Shown piece by piece: positions 57,324-64,000 of a stretch of 64,000 nucleotides of DNA. Position numbers and translations under genes: made by a program. Where the stretch lies: contig JANQEH010000249.1 in the NCBI GenBank assembly GCA_028278455.1, positions 1 to 64,000 of the forward strand. The letters run 5' to 3'. The number at the start of each line of letters is the position of its first letter. The stretch's first letter is position 1. This DNA comes from a bacterium. Its GTDB lineage: Bacteria; SM23-31. The notes under the pieces are model-generated. The model saw only the letters and a list, made by a program, of their open reading frames with translations, was not told the origin of the DNA and searched no databases.

Positions 57324-57623
57324 ATGGGTGCGAATTTTAAAAATTTTGAAGTCGGTACGGCAAGCGGTGTTCTTGTTTATATCTTCTACGTGATTCTGGC
57401 AGCTATAGTCGGATTCATTTTATACAAGGTATTTTTATTCTACCAGGAACAGCGCAAATGGGCATGGCTTACCGATATGTGCAAAGAAAAGAAACTCAGC
57501 CAGAAGGAGCAGGCATATTTAAAAAATCTTGCCGTAAAGAAAAATTTTACAAGTGAAGATGATATTTACGGTTCCCTGTTCTCGCTGAATCTGCCGACAC
57601 CGATAAAACGCAAATTGCTTTAG
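57324..57623 (+). CDS. Small membrane protein related to the N-terminus of the PilZ protein
   Basis: The 99-residue product has one transmembrane helix (residues 15-38, VLVYIFYVILAAIVGFILYK) and then a helical domain: FYQEQRKWAWLTDMCKEKKLSQKEQAYLKNLAVKKNFTSEDDIYGSLF. This matches in order the membrane-proximal part of the PilZ protein at 60381-61499 (RFQREWYLFNKLAEARDLSDLEAEVLIRLAQKYSPETPQGVVESV), including L-S-x-x-E-x-x-x-L-x-x-L-A-x-K. The PilZ domain itself is missing. AAGGTG lies five bases before the ATG. Possibly a partner or competitor of the PilZ protein at the membrane (inference). Confidence 0.65.
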   Translation: MGANFKNFEVGTASGVLVYIFYVILAAIVGFILYKVFLFYQEQRKWAWLTDMCKEKKLSQKEQAYLKNLAVKKNFTSEDDIYGSLFSLNLPTPIKRKLL

Positions 57624-57654
57624 CAGAAAATCTACGGGATAGCGATCCAACAAG

Positions 57655-58920
57655 TCATTTTGTACGTGATTCTATCGTAGCAAGGAGTTTTAGCAAAGCT
57701 CTACCGCAGATATTCCATGATTTTTCCCCAAATCCATTGATACCGATCAAATCCTCCCTGGTTTGAGGTACATTCTGAACAATTTCTTTTAGAACTCTAT
57801 CCCGGAATACCATAAATGCCGGAAGATCAAGCTCTCTGGCTTTTGCTCTGCGCAGATCCCTTATCTGATCGATCAGTTCAAGATCTATTTCATCACCGGG
57901 AGCTATTTTCAATTTTTTTGGCAATTCGAGAGTTTTGACCCCGGAGAGATCGAACATTTTGCGGCCGGAAGGACTGATTGAGATTGTAGGATATATTCCC
58001 CTTGTCTGTCTCAGGATTTTATCGGCACAGAGTTTTTCCAGAATCTCTCTGATATTCTTTCTGCGGACATCTCTCATCAGTGCAAATGTTTTTGCCCTGT
58101 AAAGCATATATGACCTAACTGTCACTGAAAACGTTCCTCTCAAAATATCGCATATCGTGTTTTTACCGAATTTCTCCCTGGTTTCAGTAATGCATACCAG
58201 TATTGTTTTTATTTTCTCCTTATCATCTCCGCGTCCGGAAGCTCGAGAAAGCTTCTTCTTACATAAGTCACAATTACCACATTCAGGGTACTTACCTTTC
58301 CCGAAAAAATATGACTTAAGATATTTAATTCTGCATCCGGCCCTGAAACAATAATCATAAACATATTTCAGGGCTTCTAATTTCTTCGTCAGATCGGTAT
58401 CTGTACCTGCCGTTTCTTCTGCCAGGATCTTTCGTTTTATGTACATGTCTTGTTCATCATACAGCAGAAAATGGTATGCAGTTATAGGCTGGATCAAATA
58501 TTTCGTCAATATCCGGATCATGGAATCAAGTGAATCAGGTATAAATTCATGAATTATAAACCTGAACTGCATTTCGACCGGGAGTTCTCTGCAGCTTGAT
58601 TCATCGGTAATAAACAGCTTCACCCGGCTTTTAAACAAATTCTCGAGTGATCTTTGATTATCTTCAAGGATTGAATCTACTGTGAAAACAGAGCATTTTA
58701 CATTCGAATCGTCAAGCAGCTCTGCTAAATACCTCGATTGCTCTGGATCATGAGATATAAGCATTCCAGGACCGTTGAACGTTTTCGCAATCTTAATTAT
58801 CTTCGCTTCTTTTTCGCTTCCCGGTGATACATAAAACCTGATATCTGAGCCGGGAAAAGACCGGATAGAAAGAGCGGTATTCACAGTTTGAGATTGTGAC
58901 CTGAACCTGTAATTGCTCAA
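57655..58920 (-). CDS. RecQ-like protein lacking the ATPase half: zinc, RQC and HRDC domains
   Basis: Residues about 40-165 resemble a degenerate second RecA-like domain of RecQ (FRFIIHEFIPDSLDSMIRILTKY in place of the VIHYDLP..ESYYQEIGRAGRDG motif), so the motif VI arginine finger is gone. No Walker A domain precedes it; the upstream gene is the peroxiredoxin. The zinc-binding region is complete (Cys196, Cys214, Cys217, Cys220 in CRIKYL..ECGNCDLC). A winged-helix RQC domain (about 235-320) and an HRDC domain (about 345-418, LRRAKARELDLPAFMVFRDRVL) follow. It should bind DNA but not unwind it alone. TTG start with GGAGG four bases upstream. Confidence 0.8.
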   Translation of the reverse strand: MSNYRFRSQSQTVNTALSIRSFPGSDIRFYVSPGSEKEAKIIKIAKTFNGPGMLISHDPEQSRYLAELLDDSNVKCSVFTVDSILEDNQRSLENLFKSRVKLFITDESSCRELPVEMQFRFIIHEFIPDSLDSMIRILTKYLIQPITAYHFLLYDEQDMYIKRKILAEETAGTDTDLTKKLEALKYVYDYCFRAGCRIKYLKSYFFGKGKYPECGNCDLCKKKLSRASGRGDDKEKIKTILVCITETREKFGKNTICDILRGTFSVTVRSYMLYRAKTFALMRDVRRKNIREILEKLCADKILRQTRGIYPTISISPSGRKMFDLSGVKTLELPKKLKIAPGDEIDLELIDQIRDLRRAKARELDLPAFMVFRDRVLKEIVQNVPQTREDLIGINGFGEKSWNICGRALLKLLATIESRTK

Positions 58921-58945
58921 TAATCCTCCGGCAGATAATGTTTTT

Positions 58946-59524
58946 CTACTCGATATTAAGGGCCTTTTTTATCTCTGAGATCACAGCATCATTCTTCAAT
59001 AATTCACCTTTTGCACTCCATAGGATAGTCTTGTCTTTTCCGACAAGAAAGTAAGATCTAATTGCTATCTTCATCCTCCTGTTAAATACTCCATAATTCC
59101 TGATGACCGTCTGATCGGGGAAATCGCTTAAAAGCGGAAATGATGATAATTCCAGTTCTTCTGCAAAAGCCCTGTTTGCTGCTGGAGTGTCTGAACTAAT
59201 TCCGAAAATCTGAATTTCAAGATCCAGAAACCTCTGGATCTCCTCCTCGAAACCGGAGAGTTCCGAGCGTCAGCCTCCTGTAAACGCCATAGGATAAAAT
59301 GCGAGAAGTACCGGTCCTTTGTCTAAAGCTTTATACAAGGAAAACTCTCTTTTATCCGGTTCTGCATCAATAGAGCTCCCCCGAAGTGTAAAATCCGGGG
59401 CTGTTTCGCCTGCCTGAAGAAATGCCTGTTGTGCTTCCTGTGCTTCAGGAGTACCTCCTCTATCAGAACAAGCTGCTGTTAAAAGCAAAATAGACGCAAA
59501 GGTTAAACATGTTGATCTCAGCAT
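58946..59524 (-). CDS. Lipoprotein peroxiredoxin, likely selenoprotein (UGA at the peroxidatic position)
   Basis: The frame from ATG 59524 (AAAGG seven bases upstream) gives a 192-residue protein with one in-frame TGA at 59272-59270, codon 85, then runs on for 107 residues to TAG at 58946-58948. The flanking sequence FYPMAFTGG-U-RSEL is that of AhpE-type peroxiredoxins, where Cys stands at the U. Downstream, FPLLSDFPDQTVIRNYGVFN and IRSYFLV (Arg156) are typical of the family; Thr82 and Arg156 are the expected active-site partners. The signal peptide has a lipobox (LTAAC, Cys19), so the enzyme would sit in the periplasm or on the outer leaflet. No other Cys exists in the mature part, making it 1-Cys-type. 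A SECIS-like hairpin begins six bases after the TGA. If selenocysteine is not inserted, the product is a truncated fragment. Confidence 0.85.
59236..59264 (-). promoter_or_regulatory. SECIS-like hairpin for selenocysteine insertion
   Basis: Immediately downstream of the TGA (59270-59272), read on the minus strand, GGA (nt 6-8 after TGA) pairs with TCC (32-34). After a 2-nt bulge, TCTCC (11-15) pairs with GGAGA (27-31), giving eight Watson-Crick pairs. The apical loop is 11 nt and starts GG at nt 16-17. This matches the bacterial SECIS pattern as I recall it (loop 3-14 nt, a G in the first two loop positions, G about 16-37 nt from the TGA). Confidence 0.65.
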
Positions 59525-59581
59525 AAAAGAACCTTTATATAATTTATATTAAAATCAAACTCAGTTTTGAAATAATCGCTA

Positions 59582-60379
59582 TTATTTGTACAGCTTTTTC
59601 TTCATCGACAGGAACTTTTCAGCATTAGAAGTTAGGTCTTTGGCAGGGAGTGAAGCAATAATGGTTTTAGCATTATTTATCCTGTCTTCCGGCATGGGAT
59701 GAGTAGAAAGCATCTTTTCCAGTGCCGATGGTTGTGTATTATGCAGGTTAGATAGTTTTTCGAAGAATGTTACAAGGCCGCTGGGATCATATCCTGCAGC
59801 ATAAGAATAGTTCACACCGAGTCTGTCTGCTTCGAATTCATTTGATCTGCCGTACTTCAACATCCCGGCGCCTACTATAACGTCGGTAACCATTCTTTCA
59901 ACCTGCCTGGTATCACCTCCAAGTGCCAACGCTATAACGAGTTGGTATCCATAGATACTCGTTAGTTTTTTCATTCCGTGTTTACCCACAACATGCCCGA
60001 TTTCATGAGCAATTACACCGGCAACCTCCGCTTCATTATCCGCTTTCTTGAGAAGTCCCGAATAAAGGTATATGAATCCACCCGGCAGAGCGAATGCGTT
60101 CACAGTTGCTGAATCGTCAACGATTTTGAAAGAGTATTCGATATCCTGCCGATCGCATACACTTACCAGTTTGTTACCTACTTCACTGATATAATTCTGC
60201 CATTCCTCATTATCAAGCAGAGTCAGCTGTTTTTCGATCTCTTTTGAAAACTCCTGCCCCATATTGACTTCCTGATCTGTGGAAAATATATTAGCGCCGC
60301 AGCTTATCAGGAATAACACAGGCAGAAACAGTACTGTATACAAGGATTTTACATTTCTTATGCATTCTGCAAATTTCAT
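59582..60379 (-). CDS. M48 family metalloprotease lipoprotein
   Basis: The 265-residue product begins with a lipobox (FLISC, acylated Cys27) and has the M48 zinc motif HEIGH (125-129) and the third ligand in EFEAD (181-185), which together with FALPGGFIYLYSGLL define the BepA/LoiP-like group. It degrades or quality-controls misassembled envelope proteins. ATG 60379 is just one base after the stop of the PilZ gene, with AGG in front, so the genes are co-transcribed and coupled. It is followed by the peroxiredoxin, so the pair may serve envelope stress. Confidence 0.9.
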   Translation of the reverse strand: MKFAECIRNVKSLYTVLFLPVLFLISCGANIFSTDQEVNMGQEFSKEIEKQLTLLDNEEWQNYISEVGNKLVSVCDRQDIEYSFKIVDDSATVNAFALPGGFIYLYSGLLKKADNEAEVAGVIAHEIGHVVGKHGMKKLTSIYGYQLVIALALGGDTRQVERMVTDVIVGAGMLKYGRSNEFEADRLGVNYSYAAGYDPSGLVTFFEKLSNLHNTQPSALEKMLSTHPMPEDRINNAKTIIASLPAKDLTSNAEKFLSMKKKLYK

Positions 60380-60380
60380 C

Positions 60381-61499
60381 TTACCTGGCTCCACCGTTAT
60401 CTTTTTTCCAGTTTCTTTGAATATTAGATACATATTTAATTATCTCTTCCCTGTTCTGGTCAGAGACCATAATAAATTCAACAAAAATTTTATATCTTCG
60501 TTCCAAGTCTTTTACACGCACAATCCTGCCGAAAATATCCGTTAGTTTCTCTTTAGGCCTCAGAAGAAGCTCGATCCGGAGAATATCATCGGTTTCCAGG
60601 GATGGATTTTCAGTAAAGAATGAAATACCTCCACCGCTAATACTGACAACTGTACCGAGGAAATTTCCCGGCCTTGAAGTCCTTTTGAACACCTTATTTT
60701 CGATAAGCCCTTGCTTTTCTTCCGGATTGAGTTTATAAAATCTCCCGGTCAGTCTCGCATTTATCCTGTAAAAATGTCTTCTCTGTTTCCTGCTGATTTT
60801 GTTAGTATGTTCAAAAACGACAGTATGCTTGTCAATCTGATCTTTTACAGTAAGCGGAAACCTGTAACCGGCATCACCCTGTCTCCAGAAATAACCTTCG
60901 AATTTTTCCCCCTTTTGAAAAACGAAATGGAGATCTTTGTAGTCATCACTGATAAGAGTAAAATTCTCTGTCGTATTTTCTTCCACAAAGACATTTATAT
61001 GTCTATTGCCGAATTCTGCAGGAATAGTGATCCTGATATTCTGCGCGTGTGGTATCGATCTTGTGGTTTTGATCTCATCTGAAGGATCAAAGTAGCGGTG
61101 AAAGAATTTTTCTCTGGTAGTCTCAAATGAATCCTGTGCCTCTTCCCTGTCAATTTCAGCATCCCATTGCTGAAAGGAAGCCATGAAATCCTTAACAAAC
61201 CTGTCATATTTCGAAACAGATTCTACTACACCTTGCGGAGTCTCCGGGGAATATTTCTGAGCAAGCCTGATTAACACTTCCGCCTCGAGATCCGATAGAT
61301 CCCTTGCTTCCGCAAGTTTATTAAAGAGATACCATTCCCGTTGAAACCTTTGTTTTTTTCTTCTAAAATGGAGTATAATCTGAATTATAGAAACAATAAT
61401 AACAATACACAGTAAAACGATCCAGGAATAGAAAATCGTCTGCTGGCTAGGAGGTGTGATCCTGAAGAATTCTAATATGTATTTCCAGGAATCTTCCAT
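60381..61499 (-). CDS. Membrane-anchored PilZ-domain protein (YcgR-like)
   Basis: The 372-residue product has a transmembrane helix (about 24-46), then a helical domain (about 48-115), a YcgR-N-like beta domain (about 150-230, ITIPAEFGNRHINVFVEENT) and a C-terminal PilZ domain (about 235-350). The PilZ c-di-GMP motif shows RRHFYR at 240-245 and SISGGG at 286-291; the usual D/N before x-S-x-x-G is Ser286 here. YcgR-type proteins slow the flagellar motor when c-di-GMP rises. The N-terminal membrane/helical part is duplicated in the small gene at 57324. It is in a run with the helical-repeat protein and the protease. Confidence 0.9.
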   Translation of the reverse strand: MEDSWKYILEFFRITPPSQQTIFYSWIVLLCIVIIVSIIQIILHFRRKKQRFQREWYLFNKLAEARDLSDLEAEVLIRLAQKYSPETPQGVVESVSKYDRFVKDFMASFQQWDAEIDREEAQDSFETTREKFFHRYFDPSDEIKTTRSIPHAQNIRITIPAEFGNRHINVFVEENTTENFTLISDDYKDLHFVFQKGEKFEGYFWRQGDAGYRFPLTVKDQIDKHTVVFEHTNKISRKQRRHFYRINARLTGRFYKLNPEEKQGLIENKVFKRTSRPGNFLGTVVSISGGGISFFTENPSLETDDILRIELLLRPKEKLTDIFGRIVRVKDLERRYKIFVEFIMVSDQNREEIIKYVSNIQRNWKKDNGGAR

Positions 61500-61509
61500 G
61501 CTGGGTATC

Positions 61510-63126
61510 TCAATTTGAGAATATTTTCTTGAAAACTTCTTTGAATAATCCCATAATCGATAAATTTAGTCTGTACATCTGCCGTACTCTGGCAGCCTCT
61601 TCAGACTTGTTCTCACTGATCAGGTTTTCGTATACTTCCTTTGCTATAGGTTCAACCATAGGTTTAGGCAGTTTGTGCTTTCGTTTTATAGATATTGCTT
61701 CATTATATTTACCGGCTTCCAGGTTTTTCCTCCAAATAACAAGCGCTGCTTTTTTAATCTTCTGACCTTTTAGATTAAAGGCATAACCTATATTGGCAGC
61801 AAGTTCGATCTGACCATCTTTTATCGCATTTTCAAAGTCTTTTTTGACCTGTTGATTTAACTCAGCATCAAACGATTTTATTTTCAGATCGCCTGCTATA
61901 TTGAAAGCTTCAACAAATTTTCTTTCTTTCATCAGTGTAACAAGGGCAATATTGGCCATTTCGCTTATCCTTTTGTCAGAGACATCATATTCTTTAACGA
62001 CATTTTTAATATCAGCCGCATTACCCCTGGCGAGCAATTCAACCATAACCTTGTCAACCACAGAATTAAGTTTCTCAATGCTGTCTCCTATTATATTCTT
62101 CGTATATAGAAGATAGTTTTCCTTAATCGATTTTGCGAGGCTCAGATTATTTTCCTTCAAGACTTTATTATGAGCCGCTTCAGCAGCTGCAATTAACTTC
62201 ACTTTCTGATCAGGTGAAAGCTCATGAGTCATCAGATTGAAATTTTCAACAACTTTTAGTCCATCAGTGTACAATCCTGAATTTAAAAACTTGTTATGTA
62301 GATTTATTACTTCTTCTATTACATATTTTACTATCTGTTTAGCAACTGGATTGGTTTCACCCTTTTCAAAAAGGTTCAGCTTGTGTACAACCTGGGCCAG
62401 CATATCAGGATTACCCCTACTTAAAAGGCTTACAACTATCATGTCCCTGAAAACATTACCGAGCAGCTTCAGGTCTGCTTCATCAACAAGGTGCAGCTCT
62501 CTGTCACCGAGGATGTTGTATTTCTTCTCGAAAGAGATAAGTTTTGCCAGATTCTCGCTATTAATGAATTGATGATAAGCTCTTATGGAGGAAATAAGGG
62601 TTCTTTTTCGCGATATATCGAAATCCTGACCAAGGAGCATGGCGCTTTCATAATCCTTGCTGTCGAAAAAATGGTTGAATTTATTGATTACTTTATCAAA
62701 AACAAGGTTATCAGGAAGTTGGTATTTATGTTTATAATCTAATGCCTTTTTTACTTCTCTTTGCGAGAGACTTTCGTTAAAAGCTTTAATCGCTATATTG
62801 TTAACTTCATTTGTGGGAAGGCCGTTTTCTTTTGCCCAGTCTATTCCTTCATCATATTTTTTGTTTCTTAACAGTTCTCTGAGATGAAGAGAGACTGCCT
62901 TGATCTTCAGTTCATTGTCAAGATCATATTGTGTAGTGATCTCAACAGCAACAGGCAAATTCTTTGATTTTTTGACCAGACCTTCTACCACTTCCTCGGC
63001 TGTTCTTTTAGCTTCGATCAAAGATATATCATGTTCATGCTCAATATCTTTAGCTCTATCGATATTTCCTGCAGTGAGGTTACTGACTATCTCGTCCTTA
63101 ATTTCTTTTTTGCTCTTTGGATCCAT
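61510..63126 (-). CDS. All-helical repeat protein, cytoplasmic, unknown function
   Basis: The 538-residue product is Lys/Glu/Asn-rich and almost wholly helical. A degenerate repeat of about 38 residues recurs, with the core K-x-Y-D/E-x-A-x-x-x-x-x-x-Y/H-x-L: RNKKYDEGIDWAKENGL, SQREVKKALDYKHKYQL, DSKDYESAMLLGQDFDI, MKERKFVEAFNIAGDLKI and LEAGKYNEAISIKRKHKL. It looks like an alpha-solenoid scaffold similar to TPR/HEAT proteins. It ends 11 bases before the PilZ gene, so it may scaffold motility or c-di-GMP signalling. No named family was recognised. Confidence 0.65.
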   Translation of the reverse strand: MDPKSKKEIKDEIVSNLTAGNIDRAKDIEHEHDISLIEAKRTAEEVVEGLVKKSKNLPVAVEITTQYDLDNELKIKAVSLHLRELLRNKKYDEGIDWAKENGLPTNEVNNIAIKAFNESLSQREVKKALDYKHKYQLPDNLVFDKVINKFNHFFDSKDYESAMLLGQDFDISRKRTLISSIRAYHQFINSENLAKLISFEKKYNILGDRELHLVDEADLKLLGNVFRDMIVVSLLSRGNPDMLAQVVHKLNLFEKGETNPVAKQIVKYVIEEVINLHNKFLNSGLYTDGLKVVENFNLMTHELSPDQKVKLIAAAEAAHNKVLKENNLSLAKSIKENYLLYTKNIIGDSIEKLNSVVDKVMVELLARGNAADIKNVVKEYDVSDKRISEMANIALVTLMKERKFVEAFNIAGDLKIKSFDAELNQQVKKDFENAIKDGQIELAANIGYAFNLKGQKIKKAALVIWRKNLEAGKYNEAISIKRKHKLPKPMVEPIAKEVYENLISENKSEEAARVRQMYRLNLSIMGLFKEVFKKIFSN

Positions 63127-63176
63127 TTGAAGATATTACTTTTGAAGTAGTAGATTTTCGTAAAACTGATTGTATC

Positions 63177-64000
63177 TTATATCCAGCTTGAAAGCTCTAT
63201 TTTCATGTCAGGAGCGATTGCCATCACATTCCTATCGGGAATTTCCTTCCAGATATTGCCGTCATTATTTTTATTTGTGGAGATTACTATAAATCTTTTT
63301 GACGGGTCTTGATTGATGGTTTTAAATTCTACATTTGTCTCACTGAAATGAAAACCAGGGATAGAGTCATCCCGACTACCCTCATGAACATAATAATACA
63401 AAGGTTCGCCATAACGGGCGGCAAGTAGGTACTTTCCATTCGAGATCAGAAGGTTCATCACAGGCTCTTTCTGGATTTCCGCTTCATTAAATATCTCTTT
63501 CATTACATTCCCGAAATTTTTCAAGCCTTCAACAGACGCCGATACGGAACTCTCTCCCTTTTTAATACCCCCTTCACCTCTTAACATAGACAGAAATAAG
63601 TAGAAGCAGTATTCACTGTCGGTATTGCCTCCGATCTGTTTTTTGTAGGCAATAGGAAGTTTCCTGATAATCCTGGATTTCACCTTTCTGAACTGCTGTA
63701 TAGTTCCCGAGTGAGCAAAAAGCCAGTTTCCCCACCTGAAAGGCTGGGTATTGGCTTCCTTTACTTCTCCTATAGAGGCAAATCGGAGATGGCTAATGAA
63801 GATCCTTGATGATACGATCTCAGAGATTGTTGTAAAATCCCTGGAATTCTTCTTCTTAAGGGGCTTTTTGAAAAGAAACGAACTTTCATTTCTGAAAAAT
63901 CCTATCCCCCATCCATCCGAGTTGCTGAATATCTGCATTTCATCTTCTGATCCTGTCGTAATCGTCTCCGGTCTGTGTTCACAGGATAGATTAACCGGTT
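63177..64000 (-). CDS. Class II glutamine amidotransferase (YafJ-like), 5' end cut by window
   Basis: The frame is open to the right edge; the first ATG inside the window lies at 63938, but codons upstream continue without a stop and the HxDGWGIGFF motif needs an N-terminal part with the Cys2 nucleophile, which lies beyond the window. Visible features are SDGWGIGFF, ISHLRFASIGEV, NTQPFRWGNWLFAHSGTI and GGNTDSEYCFYLFL, the Ntn glutaminase elements of YafJ/GATase_6. It should hydrolyse glutamine to supply ammonia, with no synthetase partner visible. It lies 50 bases upstream of the helical-repeat gene on the same strand. Confidence 0.8.
   Translation of the reverse strand, partial: PVNLSCEHRPETITTGSEDEMQIFSNSDGWGIGFFRNESSFLFKKPLKKKNSRDFTTISEIVSSRIFISHLRFASIGEVKEANTQPFRWGNWLFAHSGTIQQFRKVKSRIIRKLPIAYKKQIGGNTDSEYCFYLFLSMLRGEGGIKKGESSVSASVEGLKNFGNVMKEIFNEAEIQKEPVMNLLISNGKYLLAARYGEPLYYYVHEGSRDDSIPGFHFSETNVEFKTINQDPSKRFIVISTNKNNDGNIWKEIPDRNVMAIAPDMKIELSSWI

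Noticed and set aside
59270..59524. Peroxiredoxin read as an 84-residue truncated gene
   Set aside because: The frame continues with conserved peroxiredoxin sequence after the TGA, and a SECIS-like hairpin follows, so recoding is a better reading than truncation.
1..64000. CRISPR array or tRNA/rRNA genes
   Set aside because: I found no regularly spaced direct repeats and no tRNA T-arm-like or rRNA-like stretches outside chance matches inside genes.

Overview
The window looks like chromosomal DNA from a flagellated, Gram-negative heterotroph. An outer membrane is shown by an LptD-type LPS transporter, a TonB-dependent receptor and many lipoboxes. Flagella are shown by a FliN-type switch protein, the filament cap FliD, a PilZ protein and a small protein with a FliM-like N-terminal tip. 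The mix of dipeptidyl peptidase IV, a BNR/sortilin-type propeller protein, a DUF4175-type membrane protein, a Bacteroidota-style 'asparagine synthetase B' relative and a eukaryote-type citrate synthase suggests the FCB superphylum (Bacteroidota/Ignavibacteria-like lineages or an uncultured relative). That placement is inference. No rRNA, tRNA or CRISPR array was recognised.

Layout. 1-2.1 kb: a short AraC-type DNA-binding protein and a FliN-like protein. 2.1-12.8 kb (+ strand): a TolB-like propeller lipoprotein, two sodium/solute symporters, an M24 peptidase, a DPP-IV and a large BNR-repeat protein, together a peptide-use block. 13-17 kb (- strand): a lipoprotein, citrate synthase and a 6-bladed propeller lipoprotein. 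17.3-29 kb (mostly +): TonB receptor, a giant coiled-coil membrane protein, TPR protein, exported AsnB-like protein, an amber-interrupted trypsin-like protease and an APC permease. 29.4-44.3 kb: a FliM-tip miniprotein, LptD, a TIGR02757 protein, a nitroreductase fused to CxCGCG knuckles, MgtE, a PhoU/Na-Pi pair, amidase, FliD, and two lipoproteins, one very Cys/His-rich. 44.8-53.8 kb (+): a seven-gene catabolic cluster (M20 hydrolase, aldehyde dehydrogenase, class III aminotransferase, hydantoinase/dihydropyrimidinase, PLP decarboxylase, Na/alanine symporter, hydantoin racemase) whose products could converge on beta-alanine and malonate semialdehyde. 54-57 kb: PadR regulator overlapping an orphan FtsX-like permease. 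57.3-64 kb: a small membrane protein, then a tight minus-strand run of glutamine amidotransferase (cut by the window edge), alpha-helical repeat protein, PilZ protein, M48 protease lipoprotein, peroxiredoxin and a helicase-less RecQ relative.

The strongest discovery is the peroxiredoxin at 58946-59524. Its peroxidatic cysteine codon is an in-frame UGA, the frame stays open for 107 more codons of AhpE-like sequence, and a hairpin with bacterial SECIS geometry follows the UGA directly. It also has a lipobox, so it would be a surface-anchored selenoprotein. Other points are a possible amber codon inside an otherwise intact protease, a RecQ relative lacking the ATPase half, and a PilZ-less paralogue of the membrane/helical module of the PilZ protein.

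Intergenic spaces are crowded with at least five families of palindromic dispersed repeats, which explain most of the spurious short ORFs between genes.
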